This document shows positions 8,450-17,080 of a DNA stretch of 64,000 bases, piece after piece (the first letter of the stretch is position 1; each line of letters starts with the position of its first letter). The stretch covers positions 1,113,116 to 1,177,115 of the forward strand of contig NZ_VCPC01000001.1 in the NCBI RefSeq assembly GCF_005938225.1, written 5' to 3'. The notes beneath the pieces were generated by a model. The model had not been told where the DNA came from and did no database searches. It saw only the letters and a program-made list of their open reading frames with translations. Source of the stretch: Arenibacterium halophilum. GTDB lineage: Bacteria > Pseudomonadota > Alphaproteobacteria > Rhodobacterales > Rhodobacteraceae. A program made the position numbers and the translations under genes.

Positions 8450-9682
8450 CTACTCGGCCATGTCAAAGCCAAGGTGCTTGGCGACGGTAAAGATATCCTT
8501 GTCGCCACGCCCGCACATGTTCATCACGATGATATGGTCCTTGGGCAGCTCGGGCGCGATCTTCATCACATGGGCCAGCGCGTGGCTGGGTTCGAGCGCG
8601 GGAATGATCCCTTCCAGCGCACAGGACAGCTGAAACGCCTCAAGCGCCTCTTTGTCGGTGATCGAAACGTATTGCGCGCGCCCCACATCGTGCAGCCAGG
8701 CGTGTTCCGGCCCGATCCCCGGGTAATCCAGCCCCGCCGAGATGGAAAACCCTTCAAGGATCTGCCCGTCGTCGTCCTGAAGAAGATAGGTGCGGTTGCC
8801 GTGCAGCACGCCGGGCCGACCGCCGGTCAGCGACGCGCAATGCTCCATCTTCTCGGTCACGCCCTTGCCGCCGGCCTCGACCCCGATGATGTTCACCTCG
8901 GTGTCGTCGAGGAATGGAAAGAACAGCCCCATCGCGTTCGACCCGCCGCCGATGGCCGCGATCACGGTGTCAGGCAGGCGCCCCTCGCCTTCCTGCTCGG
9001 CCAGCTGCCAGCGGACTTCCTTGCCGATGATGGCCTGGAAATCGCGCACCATCGCCGGATAGGGGTGTGGCCCCGCCACCGTGCCAATGCAATAGAAGGT
9101 ATCGCGCACATTGGTCACCCAGTCGCGCAGCGCGTCGTTCATCGCGTCCTTCAGCGTGCCACGACCAGAGGTCACCGGCACCACCTCGGCGCCCAGCAGC
9201 CGCATGCGGAATACGTTGGGCTTTTGCCGTTCAACATCATGCGCGCCCATGTAGACCACGCATTTCAGACCGAATTTCGCGCAGACCGTTGCCGTGGCCA
9301 CGCCATGCTGGCCTGCACCGGTTTCGGCGATGATCCGGGTCTTGCCCATGCGCCGCGCCAGGATGATCTGGCCCAGCACATTGTTGATCTTGTGGGCGCC
9401 GGTGTGGTTCAGCTCGTCCCGCTTCAGGTAAATCTTGGCCCCGCCCAGATGCTCGGTCAGGCGCTCGGCGTAATACAGCGGGCTGGGGCGGCCGACGTAA
9501 TTCGCCCAAAGATCGTCCATCTCGTCCCAGAAACTCTGGTCGGTCTTGGCCTTCTCGTATTCCGCTTCCAGTTGCAGGATCAGCGGCATCAGCGTTTCCG
9601 AAACGAACCGCCCGCCAAAATCGCCAAAACGGCCATTTTCATCGGGGCCCGTCATGAAGGAGTTGAAAAGATCGTCGGCCAT
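8450..9682 (-). CDS. trpB: Tryptophan synthase beta chain
   Basis: 410 residues. This PLP enzyme condenses indole with serine. Motifs include [16 protein letters not shown] (PLP-binding Lys), [14 protein letters not shown], and the phosphate-binding GGGSNAMG with EAGGKG following. Start ATG at 9682 with GGGAGAG 7 bases upstream. It is the last gene of the minus-strand run rpsA-ihfB-lapA-trpF-trpB; an 80-base gap separates it from trpF. Confidence 0.96.
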   Translation of the reverse strand: MADDLFNSFMTGPDENGRFGDFGGRFVSETLMPLILQLEAEYEKAKTDQSFWDEMDDLWANYVGRPSPLYYAERLTEHLGGAKIYLKRDELNHTGAHKINNVLGQIILARRMGKTRIIAETGAGQHGVATATVCAKFGLKCVVYMGAHDVERQKPNVFRMRLLGAEVVPVTSGRGTLKDAMNDALRDWVTNVRDTFYCIGTVAGPHPYPAMVRDFQAIIGKEVRWQLAEQEGEGRLPDTVIAAIGGGSNAMGLFFPFLDDTEVNIIGVEAGGKGVTEKMEHCASLTGGRPGVLHGNRTYLLQDDDGQILEGFSISAGLDYPGIGPEHAWLHDVGRAQYVSITDKEALEAFQLSCALEGIIPALEPSHALAHVMKIAPELPKDHIIVMNMCGRGDKDIFTVAKHLGFDMAE

Positions 9683-9762
9683 TGGCGCTCTCCCGTCAGG
9701 TCTTTTCTGCGTTTATCGGCAATGCCCGCCGGGGTAAAGCGGGCCATTGGCACGGGGCCGCG

Positions 9763-10401
9763 TCACGCGAGCGCAGCGGCGAAATCGGCCATGCGTCGCG
9801 CATCCTTGACGCCCGGCGCGCGTTCGACGCCTGACGACACGTCGACCTGTCGTGCCCCCGTCATCGCCACCGCCTGCGCCACATTCTCGGGCGTCAGGCC
9901 GCCCGCCAGCATCCACGGCACCGGCCAGCGTCGCCCGGCGATCAGGCGCCAGTCAAAGGCGAGTCCGTTGCCCCCAGGCAAATCCGCTCCCGGCGGTGGC
10001 TTCGCATCCACCAGCAACTGGTTTGCGACGCGGCCATAGGTGTCAAGCGCGGGCAGATCATCGGCAGTCGCCACCCCCACGGCCTTCATCACTGGCAGGC
10101 CGTAGCGTGCCCTCACCTCGGCCACCCGCTCGGCTGCTTCTGTGCCGTGCAGCTGCAGCATATCCAAAGGCACATCCGCCACGATGTCGTCCAGCAGCGC
10201 ATCATCGGCATTCACGGTCAGCGCCACTTTCATCACGCCCGGCGGCACCATCAACGCCAGATCGCGCGCCACCTCGCGGGTGATGTTGCGCGGCGATGCC
10301 GGGAAAAACACAAAACCGACATAGCGCGCATCCGCCGCCACGGCCGCGTCGATGTCGGCGGCCTGAGTCAGGCCGCAGAACTTGATGGCCGTGCCCGTCA
10401 T
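9763..10401 (-). CDS. trpF: Phosphoribosylanthranilate isomerase
   Basis: 212 residues, a TIM barrel. The N-terminal IKFCGLT carries the catalytic Cys, and [16 protein letters not shown] and DVSSGVE are the usual phosphate-binding and catalytic Asp segments. It isomerises PRA to CdRP in tryptophan synthesis. The start is separated from the lapA-like stop by only 5 bases, so the two are almost certainly co-transcribed; trpB follows. Confidence 0.95.
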   Translation of the reverse strand: MTGTAIKFCGLTQAADIDAAVAADARYVGFVFFPASPRNITREVARDLALMVPPGVMKVALTVNADDALLDDIVADVPLDMLQLHGTEAAERVAEVRARYGLPVMKAVGVATADDLPALDTYGRVANQLLVDAKPPPGADLPGGNGLAFDWRLIAGRRWPVPWMLAGGLTPENVAQAVAMTGARQVDVSSGVERAPGVKDARRMADFAAALA

Positions 10402-10406
10402 GTCGC

Positions 10407-10757
10407 TCAGCTGGCTTCGTCCAGGATCGCCAGAACCTCGTCGCGGTTCTGGTTTCGCTCGCCCTTCAGGCGGACCACCTCGCGCTCCAACTTGTCGACT
10501 TCGCGGGCCTTCACGCTGGCAACCCGGCGGTGTTTGTGTTCACGCAGCCATTCCCAGATGAACCCGATCACCAAGCCAGCAACAATGCCGCCCAGCACCA
10601 CAAGAAACAGAGGCAGCGATATCGTCCAGTTCAGCCCCAGAAACTCCGCCAGCTCGGCCGGCAAAAGGTTCAGCGTCACCAGCTCGCGATTGGCCAGCGA
10701 CACCGAAATTACCACGATGGCAAGCGCCGCAAGGAAGGCATAGCGGATATAGCGCAT
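10407..10757 (-). CDS. LapA-family (DUF1049) inner-membrane protein
   Basis: 116 residues with two hydrophobic segments (about 4-24 and 44-66), followed by a charged coiled-coil-like tail rich in R, E and K (about 75-110). This matches the lipopolysaccharide assembly protein A domain family. LapA/LapB in E. coli tune LPS synthesis; whether this member does is inference. Placed between ihfB (10 bases) and trpF (5 bases), a frequent arrangement in Rhodobacterales. Confidence 0.8.
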   Translation of the reverse strand: MRYIRYAFLAALAIVVISVSLANRELVTLNLLPAELAEFLGLNWTISLPLFLVVLGGIVAGLVIGFIWEWLREHKHRRVASVKAREVDKLEREVVRLKGERNQNRDEVLAILDEAS

Positions 10758-10767
10758 TGGGGCGGTC

Positions 10768-11055
10768 CTACTCTTCCTTGCCGTTCAGCCGGTCGCGCAA
10801 CAGTTTGCCAGTCTTGAAGAACGGAACATGCTTTTCCTCGACGGTAACGGTTTCGCCGGTGCGCGGGTTCCGCCCGACGCGGGCATCCCGCTTTTTCACC
10901 GAGAACGCGCCGAAGCCGCGCAGTTCGACACGGTCTCCCCGCGCCATCGCGCCTGTCACTTCTTCGAATACGGTGTTCACGATCCGCTCGACATCCCGTT
11001 GGTACAGGTGCGGATTTTCTTCGGCAATCTTCTGGATCAGTTCCGAGCGGATCAT
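10768..11055 (-). CDS. ihfB: Integration host factor beta subunit
   Basis: 95 residues, the standard length of IHF-beta. [17 protein letters not shown] is the dimerisation helix region and [10 protein letters not shown] the DNA-intercalating arm with its conserved Pro. It bends DNA with IhfA in recombination and transcription. An in-frame extension to 11091 exists, but 11055 matches the family. It follows rpsA in the same direction, as in most proteobacteria, with its own candidate promoter at 11106-11133. Confidence 0.95.
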   Translation of the reverse strand: MIRSELIQKIAEENPHLYQRDVERIVNTVFEEVTGAMARGDRVELRGFGAFSVKKRDARVGRNPRTGETVTVEEKHVPFFKTGKLLRDRLNGKEE

Positions 11056-11105
11056 GTGGGTGCCCCTCCCAAGGCAGCAGCGGTGGCGCATTGGACTTTG
11101 ATATG

Positions 11106-11133
11106 ACTATAGGATCATTGTCGCGCTTCGCAA
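11106..11133 (-). promoter_or_regulatory. Candidate sigma-70 promoter for ihfB
   Basis: On the minus strand TTGCGA (11128-11133), a 16-base spacer and TATAGT (11106-11111) sit about 50 bases upstream of the ihfB start. Good fit to -35/-10. Unproven. Confidence 0.5.
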
Positions 11134-11281
11134 ACCAGAACTATCGGAATAATCTAGGGAAATTCGGCAGCCATCCGCACTTGACGGCCCGGTACGGGGC
11201 AGTTTGCAGGCGCCATGTCATTGCTGCCCCGGCGGTGTCTCCTCCGGTCATAGCCTATGATTCGCCCCTTCCCACCATAGC

Positions 11282-11314
11282 AAAAGGCCCCGCCGCATAA
11301 GCAGCAGGGCCTTT
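11282..11314 (-). terminator. Rho-independent terminator after rpsA
   Basis: Read on the minus strand the stem is AAAGGCCC / GGGCCTTT around a roughly 15-base loop, ending in TTTTG. It lies about 47 bases after the rpsA stop, so ihfB probably depends at least partly on its own promoter. Confidence 0.8.
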
Positions 11315-11361
11315 CGCAAGTTCGCTCCCCGTCCGTTTCGGACTGGGTGGCCAGGTGGGCC

Positions 11362-13041
11362 TTATTCGTCGCCTTTCAGCGCCGCGCCAAGGATATCGCC
11401 CAGCGATGCGCCCGAATCGGAGGAACCGTACTGTTCGACGGCTTCCTTCTCTTCAGCGATCTCGCGCGCCTTGATCGACAGGCCCAGACGGCGGGTCTTG
11501 CTGTCGACGTTGGTCACGCGCACGTCGACCTTGTCACCGACCGAGAAACGCTCGGGGCGCTGTTCGGCACGGTCACGCGACAGATCCGAGCGGCGGATGA
11601 AGGATTTCATGCCTTCGTATTCCACCTCGATGCCGCCATCCTCGATCGAGGTCACGGCCACGGTGATGATCGACCCGCGCTTCACGCCGCCAACGGCTTC
11701 GGCAAAGCGGTCGCCGCCCAGAGCCTTGATCGAGAGCGAGATGCGCTCTTTCTCGATGTCGACTTCCGAGACAACCGCCTGAACCACATCGCCCTTGCGG
11801 TAGTTCTGGATCGCATCTTCGCCACGCTCGTCCCACGACAGGTCCGACAGGTGGACCATGCCGTCGATCTCGCCTTCCAGGCCGATGAACAGACCGAATT
11901 CGGTGATGTTCTTGACCTCGCCCTCGACTTCGGTGCCTTCGGGGTGAGTTTCGGCAAAGACTTCCCACGGGTTGCGCATGGTCTGCTTCAGGCCCAGCGA
12001 AACGCGACGCTTGGCGCCGTCGATCTCCAGAACCATGACATCCACTTCCTGCGAGGTCGATACGATCTTGCCGGGGTGGACGTTCTTCTTGGTCCAGGAC
12101 ATTTCCGAGACGTGCACCAGACCTTCGACACCCGGCTCAAGTTCCACGAACGCGCCGTAATCGGTGATGTTGGTCACGCGGCCCTTGTGGACCGAGCTCA
12201 GCGGATACTTGGCGCCAACCAGATCCCACGGGTCTTCCTGCAGCTGCTTCATGCCCAGGCTGATACGGTGGGTTTCCTTGTTGATCTTGATGACCTGAAC
12301 CTTGACGGTTTCGCCGATCGACAGGATTTCCGAGGGGTGGTTCACACGGCGCCATGCCATGTCGGTCACGTGCAGCAGGCCGTCGACACCGCCCAGGTCC
12401 ACGAAGGCCCCGTATTCGGTGATGTTCTTGACCACACCGTCAACCGCCTGGCCTTCGCTCAGGTTGCCGATAACTTCGGCACGCTGCTCGGCACGCGATT
12501 CTTCAAGGATGGCACGACGCGACACGACGATGTTGCCACGACGACGGTCCATTTTCAGAATCTGGAACGGCTGCTTCAGACCCATCAGCGGGCCGGCATC
12601 GCGCACGGGGCGCACGTCAACCTGGCTGCCGGGCAGGAAGGCAACGGCGCCACCCAGATCCACGGTAAAGCCGCCTTTGACGCGGCCAAAGATCGCGCCT
12701 TCGACACGCTCTTCGCTGGCATAGGCTTTTTCCAGACGATCCCAGGCTTCTTCGCGGCGGGCCATTTCACGGCTGATGACAGCCTCGCCACGGGCGTTCT
12801 CGACCTGGCGCAGATAGACCTCGACCTCGTCACCGACGCTGATGTCGGGCGCTTCGCCGGGGTTTGCAAATTCTTTCAGCTCGACACGGCCTTCCATCTT
12901 GTAGCCGACGTCGATGATGGCCTGGCCCGCTTCGATCGCGATGACCTTGCCTTTGACAACACTGCCCTCTTCGGGCGTGTCCATTTCGAAGCTTTCGTTC
13001 AGGAGGGCTTCGAATTCCTCCATGGATGCGTTCTGAGCCAT
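11362..13041 (-). CDS. rpsA: 30S ribosomal protein S1
   Basis: 559 residues with six S1 RNA-binding repeats. Each shows the G-x-V-x-x-I-x-x-x-G-A-F-V-D-L/E pattern, for example GVVKNITEYGAFVDLGGVDGLLH and GRVTNITDYGAFVELEPGVEGLVH. It is needed to bring mRNA to the ribosome. The start at 13041 (MAQNASMEEFEALL) fits alphaproteobacterial S1; the frame stays open upstream to 13236 but that is leader. A promoter and a hairpin in the leader suggest control before the start codon. Usually cmk is directly upstream; here a plus-strand gene intervenes. Confidence 0.97.
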   Translation of the reverse strand: MAQNASMEEFEALLNESFEMDTPEEGSVVKGKVIAIEAGQAIIDVGYKMEGRVELKEFANPGEAPDISVGDEVEVYLRQVENARGEAVISREMARREEAWDRLEKAYASEERVEGAIFGRVKGGFTVDLGGAVAFLPGSQVDVRPVRDAGPLMGLKQPFQILKMDRRRGNIVVSRRAILEESRAEQRAEVIGNLSEGQAVDGVVKNITEYGAFVDLGGVDGLLHVTDMAWRRVNHPSEILSIGETVKVQVIKINKETHRISLGMKQLQEDPWDLVGAKYPLSSVHKGRVTNITDYGAFVELEPGVEGLVHVSEMSWTKKNVHPGKIVSTSQEVDVMVLEIDGAKRRVSLGLKQTMRNPWEVFAETHPEGTEVEGEVKNITEFGLFIGLEGEIDGMVHLSDLSWDERGEDAIQNYRKGDVVQAVVSEVDIEKERISLSIKALGGDRFAEAVGGVKRGSIITVAVTSIEDGGIEVEYEGMKSFIRRSDLSRDRAEQRPERFSVGDKVDVRVTNVDSKTRRLGLSIKAREIAEEKEAVEQYGSSDSGASLGDILGAALKGDE

Positions 13042-13140
13042 GTGGCCTATGGTTTCCTTTTTCTTCGGTTTGACTGGCCGTGCGGTTGTCTCCGCCGGTC
13101 TTGAACAGACATTGGTCAAGGCAGGTCTTGCGCAAGCAAA

Positions 13141-13163
13141 CAGGGCCGGTGAACCCGGCCCTG
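13141..13163 (-). promoter_or_regulatory. Strong hairpin followed by T-run in the rpsA leader (possible attenuator)
   Basis: A 9-bp perfect stem CAGGGCCGG / CCGGCCCTG with a 5-base loop. On the rpsA strand it is followed by TTTGCTT. It lies about 100 bases upstream of the rpsA ATG and downstream of the candidate promoter at 13201-13229, so it would be transcribed in the 5' leader. It could be an attenuator, an autoregulatory S1 site, or an old terminator of the cmk unit. Confidence 0.5.
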
Positions 13164-13200
13164 CTCGATCCGCGACTGTCCCGCCGCTTTGACAGGCGCG

Positions 13201-13229
13201 CGTATATGCCATTACAGGCGCGGACACAA
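13201..13229 (-). promoter_or_regulatory. Candidate sigma-70 promoter for rpsA
   Basis: On the minus strand TTGTGT (13224-13229), a 17-base spacer and TATACG (13201-13206). Predicted transcription start near 13194, giving a leader of about 150 bases that includes the hairpin at 13141-13163. Confidence 0.45.
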
Positions 13230-13269
13230 GTCCCACGGAACCAGGGGTGTGCGCCGGGGGTTGGCCGGA

Positions 13270-13965
13270 ATGACCGTCCTCATCGTCATCTGCATCACCA
13301 CCGCCGCGCTGATCCTTGGCGCGCTATGGGGCGCTTATGTCGGGCTTGGCAGGCGCACCGAAGGCTTCGTCGTAGCACTGGCCGGGGGCGCATTGATCGT
13401 GTCGGTGATGGACGAGCTGATCCGCCCCTCGGTCGACCCGCTGACGCTTTGGGGCGCGATTGCTGCGATCCTGGCAGGCGCGGCGCTGTTCTCGGCTGGC
13501 GACTACTGGGTCAACGAACGCCTGCGCAACAGCGGCGGCGCCGGGATGATGCTGGCCGTGACGCTGGACGGGGTGCCGGAAAACCTGGCGCTCGGCAGCG
13601 CGCTGATCGGCGCCGATGCGCTGGCTGTCGCCGCGCTGGCCGGGTCGATCTTCCTGTCGAACCTGCCCGAAGCCGCCGGAGGTGCTCGCCAGATGATCTC
13701 GGACGGGCGCAGCCGCTGGCAGGTCCTCGCCCTCTGGAGCGCGGTGGCCGCGCTTCTCGCCGCCGCCGCCTATGGTGGCTACGCCGGGCTGTCCAACGCC
13801 CCAAAGCCCCTGCTCGCCACGATCAACTGCTTTGCCGCCGGTGCCGTGCTCGCCTCGCTCGCAACCGAAGTCTTCCCAAAGGCCTTCCGAGAGGACTCCG
13901 AATGGACCGGCATCGCCGTCGCCATCGGCCTGTCCCTCGCCCTCGCGCTGTCGCAACTGGGGTGA
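13270..13965 (+). CDS. ZIP-like membrane transporter, atypical
   Basis: 231 residues with seven or eight hydrophobic segments. The motif LDGVPENLALGSAL (Asp100, Pro103, Glu104) and the later SNLPEAAGG (Asn131, Glu134) align by eye with the TM4 HNxPEG and TM5 metal-site motifs of ZIP zinc/divalent-metal transporters. The usual histidines are replaced by Asp and Asn, so the metal preference or even transport function is uncertain. The start at 13270 begins with a membrane helix and has GGGGG upstream. It lies on the plus strand between cmk and rpsA, genes that normally adjoin, so it is an insertion into that run. The 3' end is followed by a double copy of the GC-rich repeat. Confidence 0.65.
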   Translation: MTVLIVICITTAALILGALWGAYVGLGRRTEGFVVALAGGALIVSVMDELIRPSVDPLTLWGAIAAILAGAALFSAGDYWVNERLRNSGGAGMMLAVTLDGVPENLALGSALIGADALAVAALAGSIFLSNLPEAAGGARQMISDGRSRWQVLALWSAVAALLAAAAYGGYAGLSNAPKPLLATINCFAAGAVLASLATEVFPKAFREDSEWTGIAVAIGLSLALALSQLG

Positions 13966-13990
13966 TGCCGCCAGATCGCGCTGACGCGCG

Positions 13991-14102
13991 ATGCCTCCGG
14001 CGGGGATATTTGAAGCCCAAAGAATAAAAGGAGTCCGAAGCTTCTTTGGGCCGAAAATATCCCGGGGGAGTCCGCGCAAGCGGACGGGGGCAGCGCCCCC
14101 GG
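13991..14102. repeat. GC-rich 3'-end repeat, copy B, as a head-to-head inverted pair
   Basis: Two half-elements face each other between the convergent ends of the ZIP-like gene and cmk: GGGGATATTTGAAGCCCAAAG on one side and CTTTGGGCCGAAAATATCCC on the other, forming a long interrupted palindrome. The right part continues with GGGGGAGTCC-GC-GGAC and the GGGGGC/GCCCCC hairpin, as in copies A and C. It may act as a two-way terminator. Confidence 0.65.
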
Positions 14103-14110
14103 CCCGCTCT

Positions 14111-14731
14111 CTAATTCTCGGGGCGCCCGTCTTTGGACAGGATGGCCGCAACGGCGGCGGCCACCGCCTCTTCGATGCTCATGTCCGAGGTATCGATGGT
14201 CACCGCATCCTCGGCGGCGATCAAAGGCGCCGTCGCGCGTTCGCTGTCGCGCTTGTCGCGGGCGATGACATCGGCAAGAACTTCGTCGCGCGTCACATCG
14301 TGGCCGTTTCCGCGCAACTCGTCGTAGCGGCGGGTGGCGCGACACTCGGCAGAGGCGGTCACGAACAGCTTGGCCGGCGCATCCGGACAGATCACCGTTC
14401 CGATGTCGCGCCCATCCAGAACCGCGCCCCCGGCGCGAGCGGCAAAGGCGCGCTGAAAATCGACCAACGCGCTGCGGACATCCGGCAGCGCCGCAACCCG
14501 ACTTGCCGCCTGAGCTACCTCGGGCGTGCGCAGCCCGTCGGCGTCAAGGTCTTCGGCCACAAGGGCGTGAGCCGCCTCCAGCGGCGCCTCGCCTGCCAGC
14601 ACCCGGGCGCCCACGGCCCGGTAGAGCAACCCCGTGTCCAGGTGCGCAAAGCCGAAATGCGCCGCGACCGCGCGCGAGATCGTGCCCTTGCCAGCCGCGG
14701 CTGGCCCATCGATGGCGACCGTAAAGCTCAT
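14111..14731 (-). CDS. cmk: Cytidylate kinase
   Basis: 206 residues. It phosphorylates CMP and dCMP. The P-loop [11 protein letters not shown] lies at residues 7-17, then [11 protein letters not shown] and [14 protein letters not shown], which carry the CMP-binding Asp and Arg, and [13 protein letters not shown]. Start at 14731. It lies 19 bases downstream of aroA in the classic aroA-cmk-rpsA order, but is separated from rpsA here. Confidence 0.95.
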   Translation of the reverse strand: MSFTVAIDGPAAAGKGTISRAVAAHFGFAHLDTGLLYRAVGARVLAGEAPLEAAHALVAEDLDADGLRTPEVAQAASRVAALPDVRSALVDFQRAFAARAGGAVLDGRDIGTVICPDAPAKLFVTASAECRATRRYDELRGNGHDVTRDEVLADVIARDKRDSERATAPLIAAEDAVTIDTSDMSIEEAVAAAVAAILSKDGRPEN

Positions 14732-14750
14732 GGCATCCTCCGGTGTCGGG

Positions 14751-16097
14751 TCAGGCGCGGCGCAGATCGGCGCCAAGGCGGGCCATCAGCGGCTCGAAGA
14801 TCGGGAAGGATGTGGCAATGGGCGCGCCATCGTCCACCGAAACGGCCGATCGCGCCGCCATTCCCATGACAAGGAACGACATCGCGATCCTATGATCAAG
14901 GTGGCTTTCGCAGGTCGCACCGCCCGGCACTGCGCCGGGGCCCAGGCCGGCGACCGACCACCAGTCCTCGCCTTCGTCCACGTCCACACCGCAGGTGCGC
15001 AGCCCCACGGCCATGGCATCGATCCGGTCGCTTTCCTTGACGCGCAGCTCTTTCACGCCGCGCATCATGGTAACGCCACGCGCGTTGGCCGCGACAACCG
15101 ACAGGATCGGGTATTCGTCGATCATGCTGGCTGCACGCTCGGGCGGCACTTCGATGCCCTGCATATCGGGCGAGAAGCGGGCGCGCAGATCGGCCACCGG
15201 CTCGCCGCCTTCGGTGCGTTCGTTTTCATAGCTCAGATCGGCGCCCATCTCGCGCAGGGTAGTGAACAGGCCGGCACGGGTTGGGTTCAGCCCGATCCCC
15301 GGCACCAGTACATCGGACCCGGGCACGATCAGCGCCGCGCAGACGGGAAAGGCAGCGCTCGATGGGTCACGCGGCACCGCGATCACCTGGGGTTTCAGCT
15401 CAGGCTGGCCGGTCAGCGTGATGACGCGGCCCTCTTCCGTCTCTTCGGTCGTGATCTCGGCGCCAAACCCTGCGAGCATCCGTTCGGTGTGGTCACGGGT
15501 GGCTTCCTTTTCGATCACCACGGTCTGGCCCGGCGCGTTGAGCCCGGCCAGCAGCACGGCGGATTTCACCTGAGCCGAGGGAACGGGCACCGTATAGCGC
15601 ACGGGCACGGGTTCGGCGGCGCCCACGAGTGTCATGGGCAGACGCCCGCCCGCGCGGCCCACGGCACGGGTGCCGAACAACGCCAGCGGATCGGTGACCC
15701 GCGCCATCGGGCGCTTGTTGAGGCTGGCATCGCCCGTGAAGGTAGCCGTAATTGGCGAGGTGGCCATCGCCCCCATGATCAGCCGCACGCCGGTGCCGGA
15801 ATTGCCGCAGTCGATCACTTGGCCCGGTTCGGCAAAGCCACCGACTCCGACACCGTGCACGGACCATGCACCGCCCCCGTGATCGGTGACCTCTGCGCCG
15901 AAGGCCCGCATGGCGGCAGCGGTGTCCAGCACGTCTTCGCCTTCCAGCAGGCCGGTGATGCGGGTTTCGCCCACGGCCATCGCGCCAAGGATCAGCGAAC
16001 GATGCGAAATCGACTTGTCGCCCGGGACCTCGGCCGTTCCCGAGAGCGGCCCGCAGGGGGAGGACATCATCGGGATCGCAGTACCATGGCCGGACAT
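14751..16097 (-). CDS. aroA: 3-phosphoshikimate 1-carboxyvinyltransferase (EPSP synthase)
   Basis: 448 residues. It joins PEP and shikimate-3-phosphate in aromatic amino acid synthesis. Motifs include [15 protein letters not shown] (N-terminal S3P site), [19 protein letters not shown] and the C-terminal VKESDRI. The R-P-M-x-R-V form resembles the class II, alphaproteobacterial type. Start ATG at 16097 with GAGG about 9 bases before it. First gene of the aroA-cmk pair. Confidence 0.95.
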   Translation of the reverse strand: MSGHGTAIPMMSSPCGPLSGTAEVPGDKSISHRSLILGAMAVGETRITGLLEGEDVLDTAAAMRAFGAEVTDHGGGAWSVHGVGVGGFAEPGQVIDCGNSGTGVRLIMGAMATSPITATFTGDASLNKRPMARVTDPLALFGTRAVGRAGGRLPMTLVGAAEPVPVRYTVPVPSAQVKSAVLLAGLNAPGQTVVIEKEATRDHTERMLAGFGAEITTEETEEGRVITLTGQPELKPQVIAVPRDPSSAAFPVCAALIVPGSDVLVPGIGLNPTRAGLFTTLREMGADLSYENERTEGGEPVADLRARFSPDMQGIEVPPERAASMIDEYPILSVVAANARGVTMMRGVKELRVKESDRIDAMAVGLRTCGVDVDEGEDWWSVAGLGPGAVPGGATCESHLDHRIAMSFLVMGMAARSAVSVDDGAPIATSFPIFEPLMARLGADLRRA

Positions 16098-16167
16098 TCA
16101 GAAACCTCGCGTGCAATAGGGCAGTTGCGGCGTTCTAAAAGGTTTTTCATGGGGAGAGAAGAGGGGT

Positions 16168-16259
16168 CTGCCCGCAGCCACCGAGAGGTGGCAATCAGAA
16201 CGAAGCGGGGGCCCTGCCCGCCGCCACCGAAAGGTGGCAATCAGAACGAAGCGGGGGCC
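16168..16259. repeat. Tandem 46-bp repeat, two copies
   Basis: Two adjacent copies with a 46-base period, each containing GCCACCGA-(G/A)-AGGTGGC followed by AATCAGAACGAAGCGGGG. Each unit has a small internal hairpin (CCACC/GGTGG). It lies between the aroA start and the trmB stop, immediately upstream of repeat copy C. Non-coding as far as I can see. Confidence 0.75.
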
Positions 16260-16312
16260 CTGCCCCCGTCCCTGCGGGACTCCCCCGGAGTATTTTCGCG
16301 AAGGTGAAGCTG
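16252..16312 (-). repeat. GC-rich 3'-end repeat, copy C (downstream of trmB)
   Basis: Nearly identical to copy A through the GGGGGC/GCCCCC and GTCCC-TGC-GGGAC hairpins and CTCCCCCGGAGTATTTTCGCGAAG. It ends 8 bases from the trmB stop codon. Confidence 0.7.
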
Positions 16313-16319
16313 GGACTGG

Positions 16320-17033
16320 TCAGGCGGGGGCGTCGGTACGCCGGAAGGTGAGGTAGTTGGGCGTGCGGCCTTCGCGCAGTGCCTTCTGTTCATAGCGGGT
16401 CGACAGCCAGTCGTCCCATGGGGTACGCCAGTCGCTTGCAGTTTCCGCGAGCCACTCGAACCCAGCGCGCGGGACTTCTTCCAGCGTCTGGCGCACATAG
16501 TCGGGAATATCGGTGGCGACGCGGAAGATGCTCCCGGGCTTCAGCACACGGGCGAGCGGGACCAGGTGTTCGGGCGTCACAAAACGGCGGCGGTGGTGGC
16601 GCGCCTTGGGCCATGGGTCGGGGTAAAGCAGGAAGGCGCGGCTAATGCTCGCGTCGGGCAGTACGTCGAACAGGTCGCGCACGTCGCCCGGGTGCACGGC
16701 GAGGTTGTCGACACCGGCGCGGCGAATTTTACCCAGCAGCATTGCGACGCCGTTGATGTAGGGCTCGGCCCCGATGATGCCGGTGTCGGGGTTGTTCGCG
16801 GCCTGGTGCACCAGGTGCTCGCCGCCGCCAAAGCCGATTTCCAGCCAGACCGGCCGCGTGCCGAACAGCGCGGCCAAGTCGAGCGGCTGGCGGTCGGGGT
16901 TCGACTCCCAATCGACCGCGCCGGGCGACAGCGCTGCCAAATCCTCGGACAGATAGGTTTTCTGGCTCGACTTCAGGGCCTTGCCCTTGAGGCGGCCATA
17001 GAAGTTGCGGTGCGGGCGATCGGGCGATGTCAT
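16320..17033 (-). CDS. trmB: tRNA (guanine-N7-)-methyltransferase
   Basis: 237 residues. It makes m7G46 in tRNA using SAM. Motifs are LEIGFGGGEHLVHQA (SAM-binding loop), GAEPYINGVA, and FLLYPDPWPKARHHRRRF (the PDPWPK signature), ending in ATDIPDYV and TRYEQKALREGR. The start at 17033 fits. Downstream is repeat copy C. Part of the minus-strand translation-gene region with metK. Confidence 0.95.
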   Translation of the reverse strand: MTSPDRPHRNFYGRLKGKALKSSQKTYLSEDLAALSPGAVDWESNPDRQPLDLAALFGTRPVWLEIGFGGGEHLVHQAANNPDTGIIGAEPYINGVAMLLGKIRRAGVDNLAVHPGDVRDLFDVLPDASISRAFLLYPDPWPKARHHRRRFVTPEHLVPLARVLKPGSIFRVATDIPDYVRQTLEEVPRAGFEWLAETASDWRTPWDDWLSTRYEQKALREGRTPNYLTFRRTDAPA

Positions 17034-17080
17034 GGCGCGCGCTTTAGCGCCACGGGCGGTTCAGGGCAAGCGGCGCGCGC

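Larger units (their letters stand above)
11056..11361. other. Intergenic region between rpsA and ihfB
   Basis: 306 bases with no supportable gene. It holds the rpsA terminator at 11282-11314 and, nearer ihfB, a candidate ihfB promoter. The middle part (about 11140-11270) shows no recognisable feature. Confidence 0.6.

Noticed and set aside
8474..10039. 521-codon plus-strand frame opposite trpB and trpF
   Set aside because: Mirror frame of GC-rich coding sequence; His/Arg-rich translation with no motif, while the minus-strand genes are clear.
11347..13104. 585-codon plus-strand frame opposite rpsA
   Set aside because: Antisense to six intact S1 domains; no ribosome-binding site.
13190..13212. 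TTGACA followed by TATATG on the plus strand as a promoter for the ZIP-like gene
   Set aside because: The spacing between the two boxes is only 8 bases; at 17 bases the -10 would be TTACAG, which is weak.
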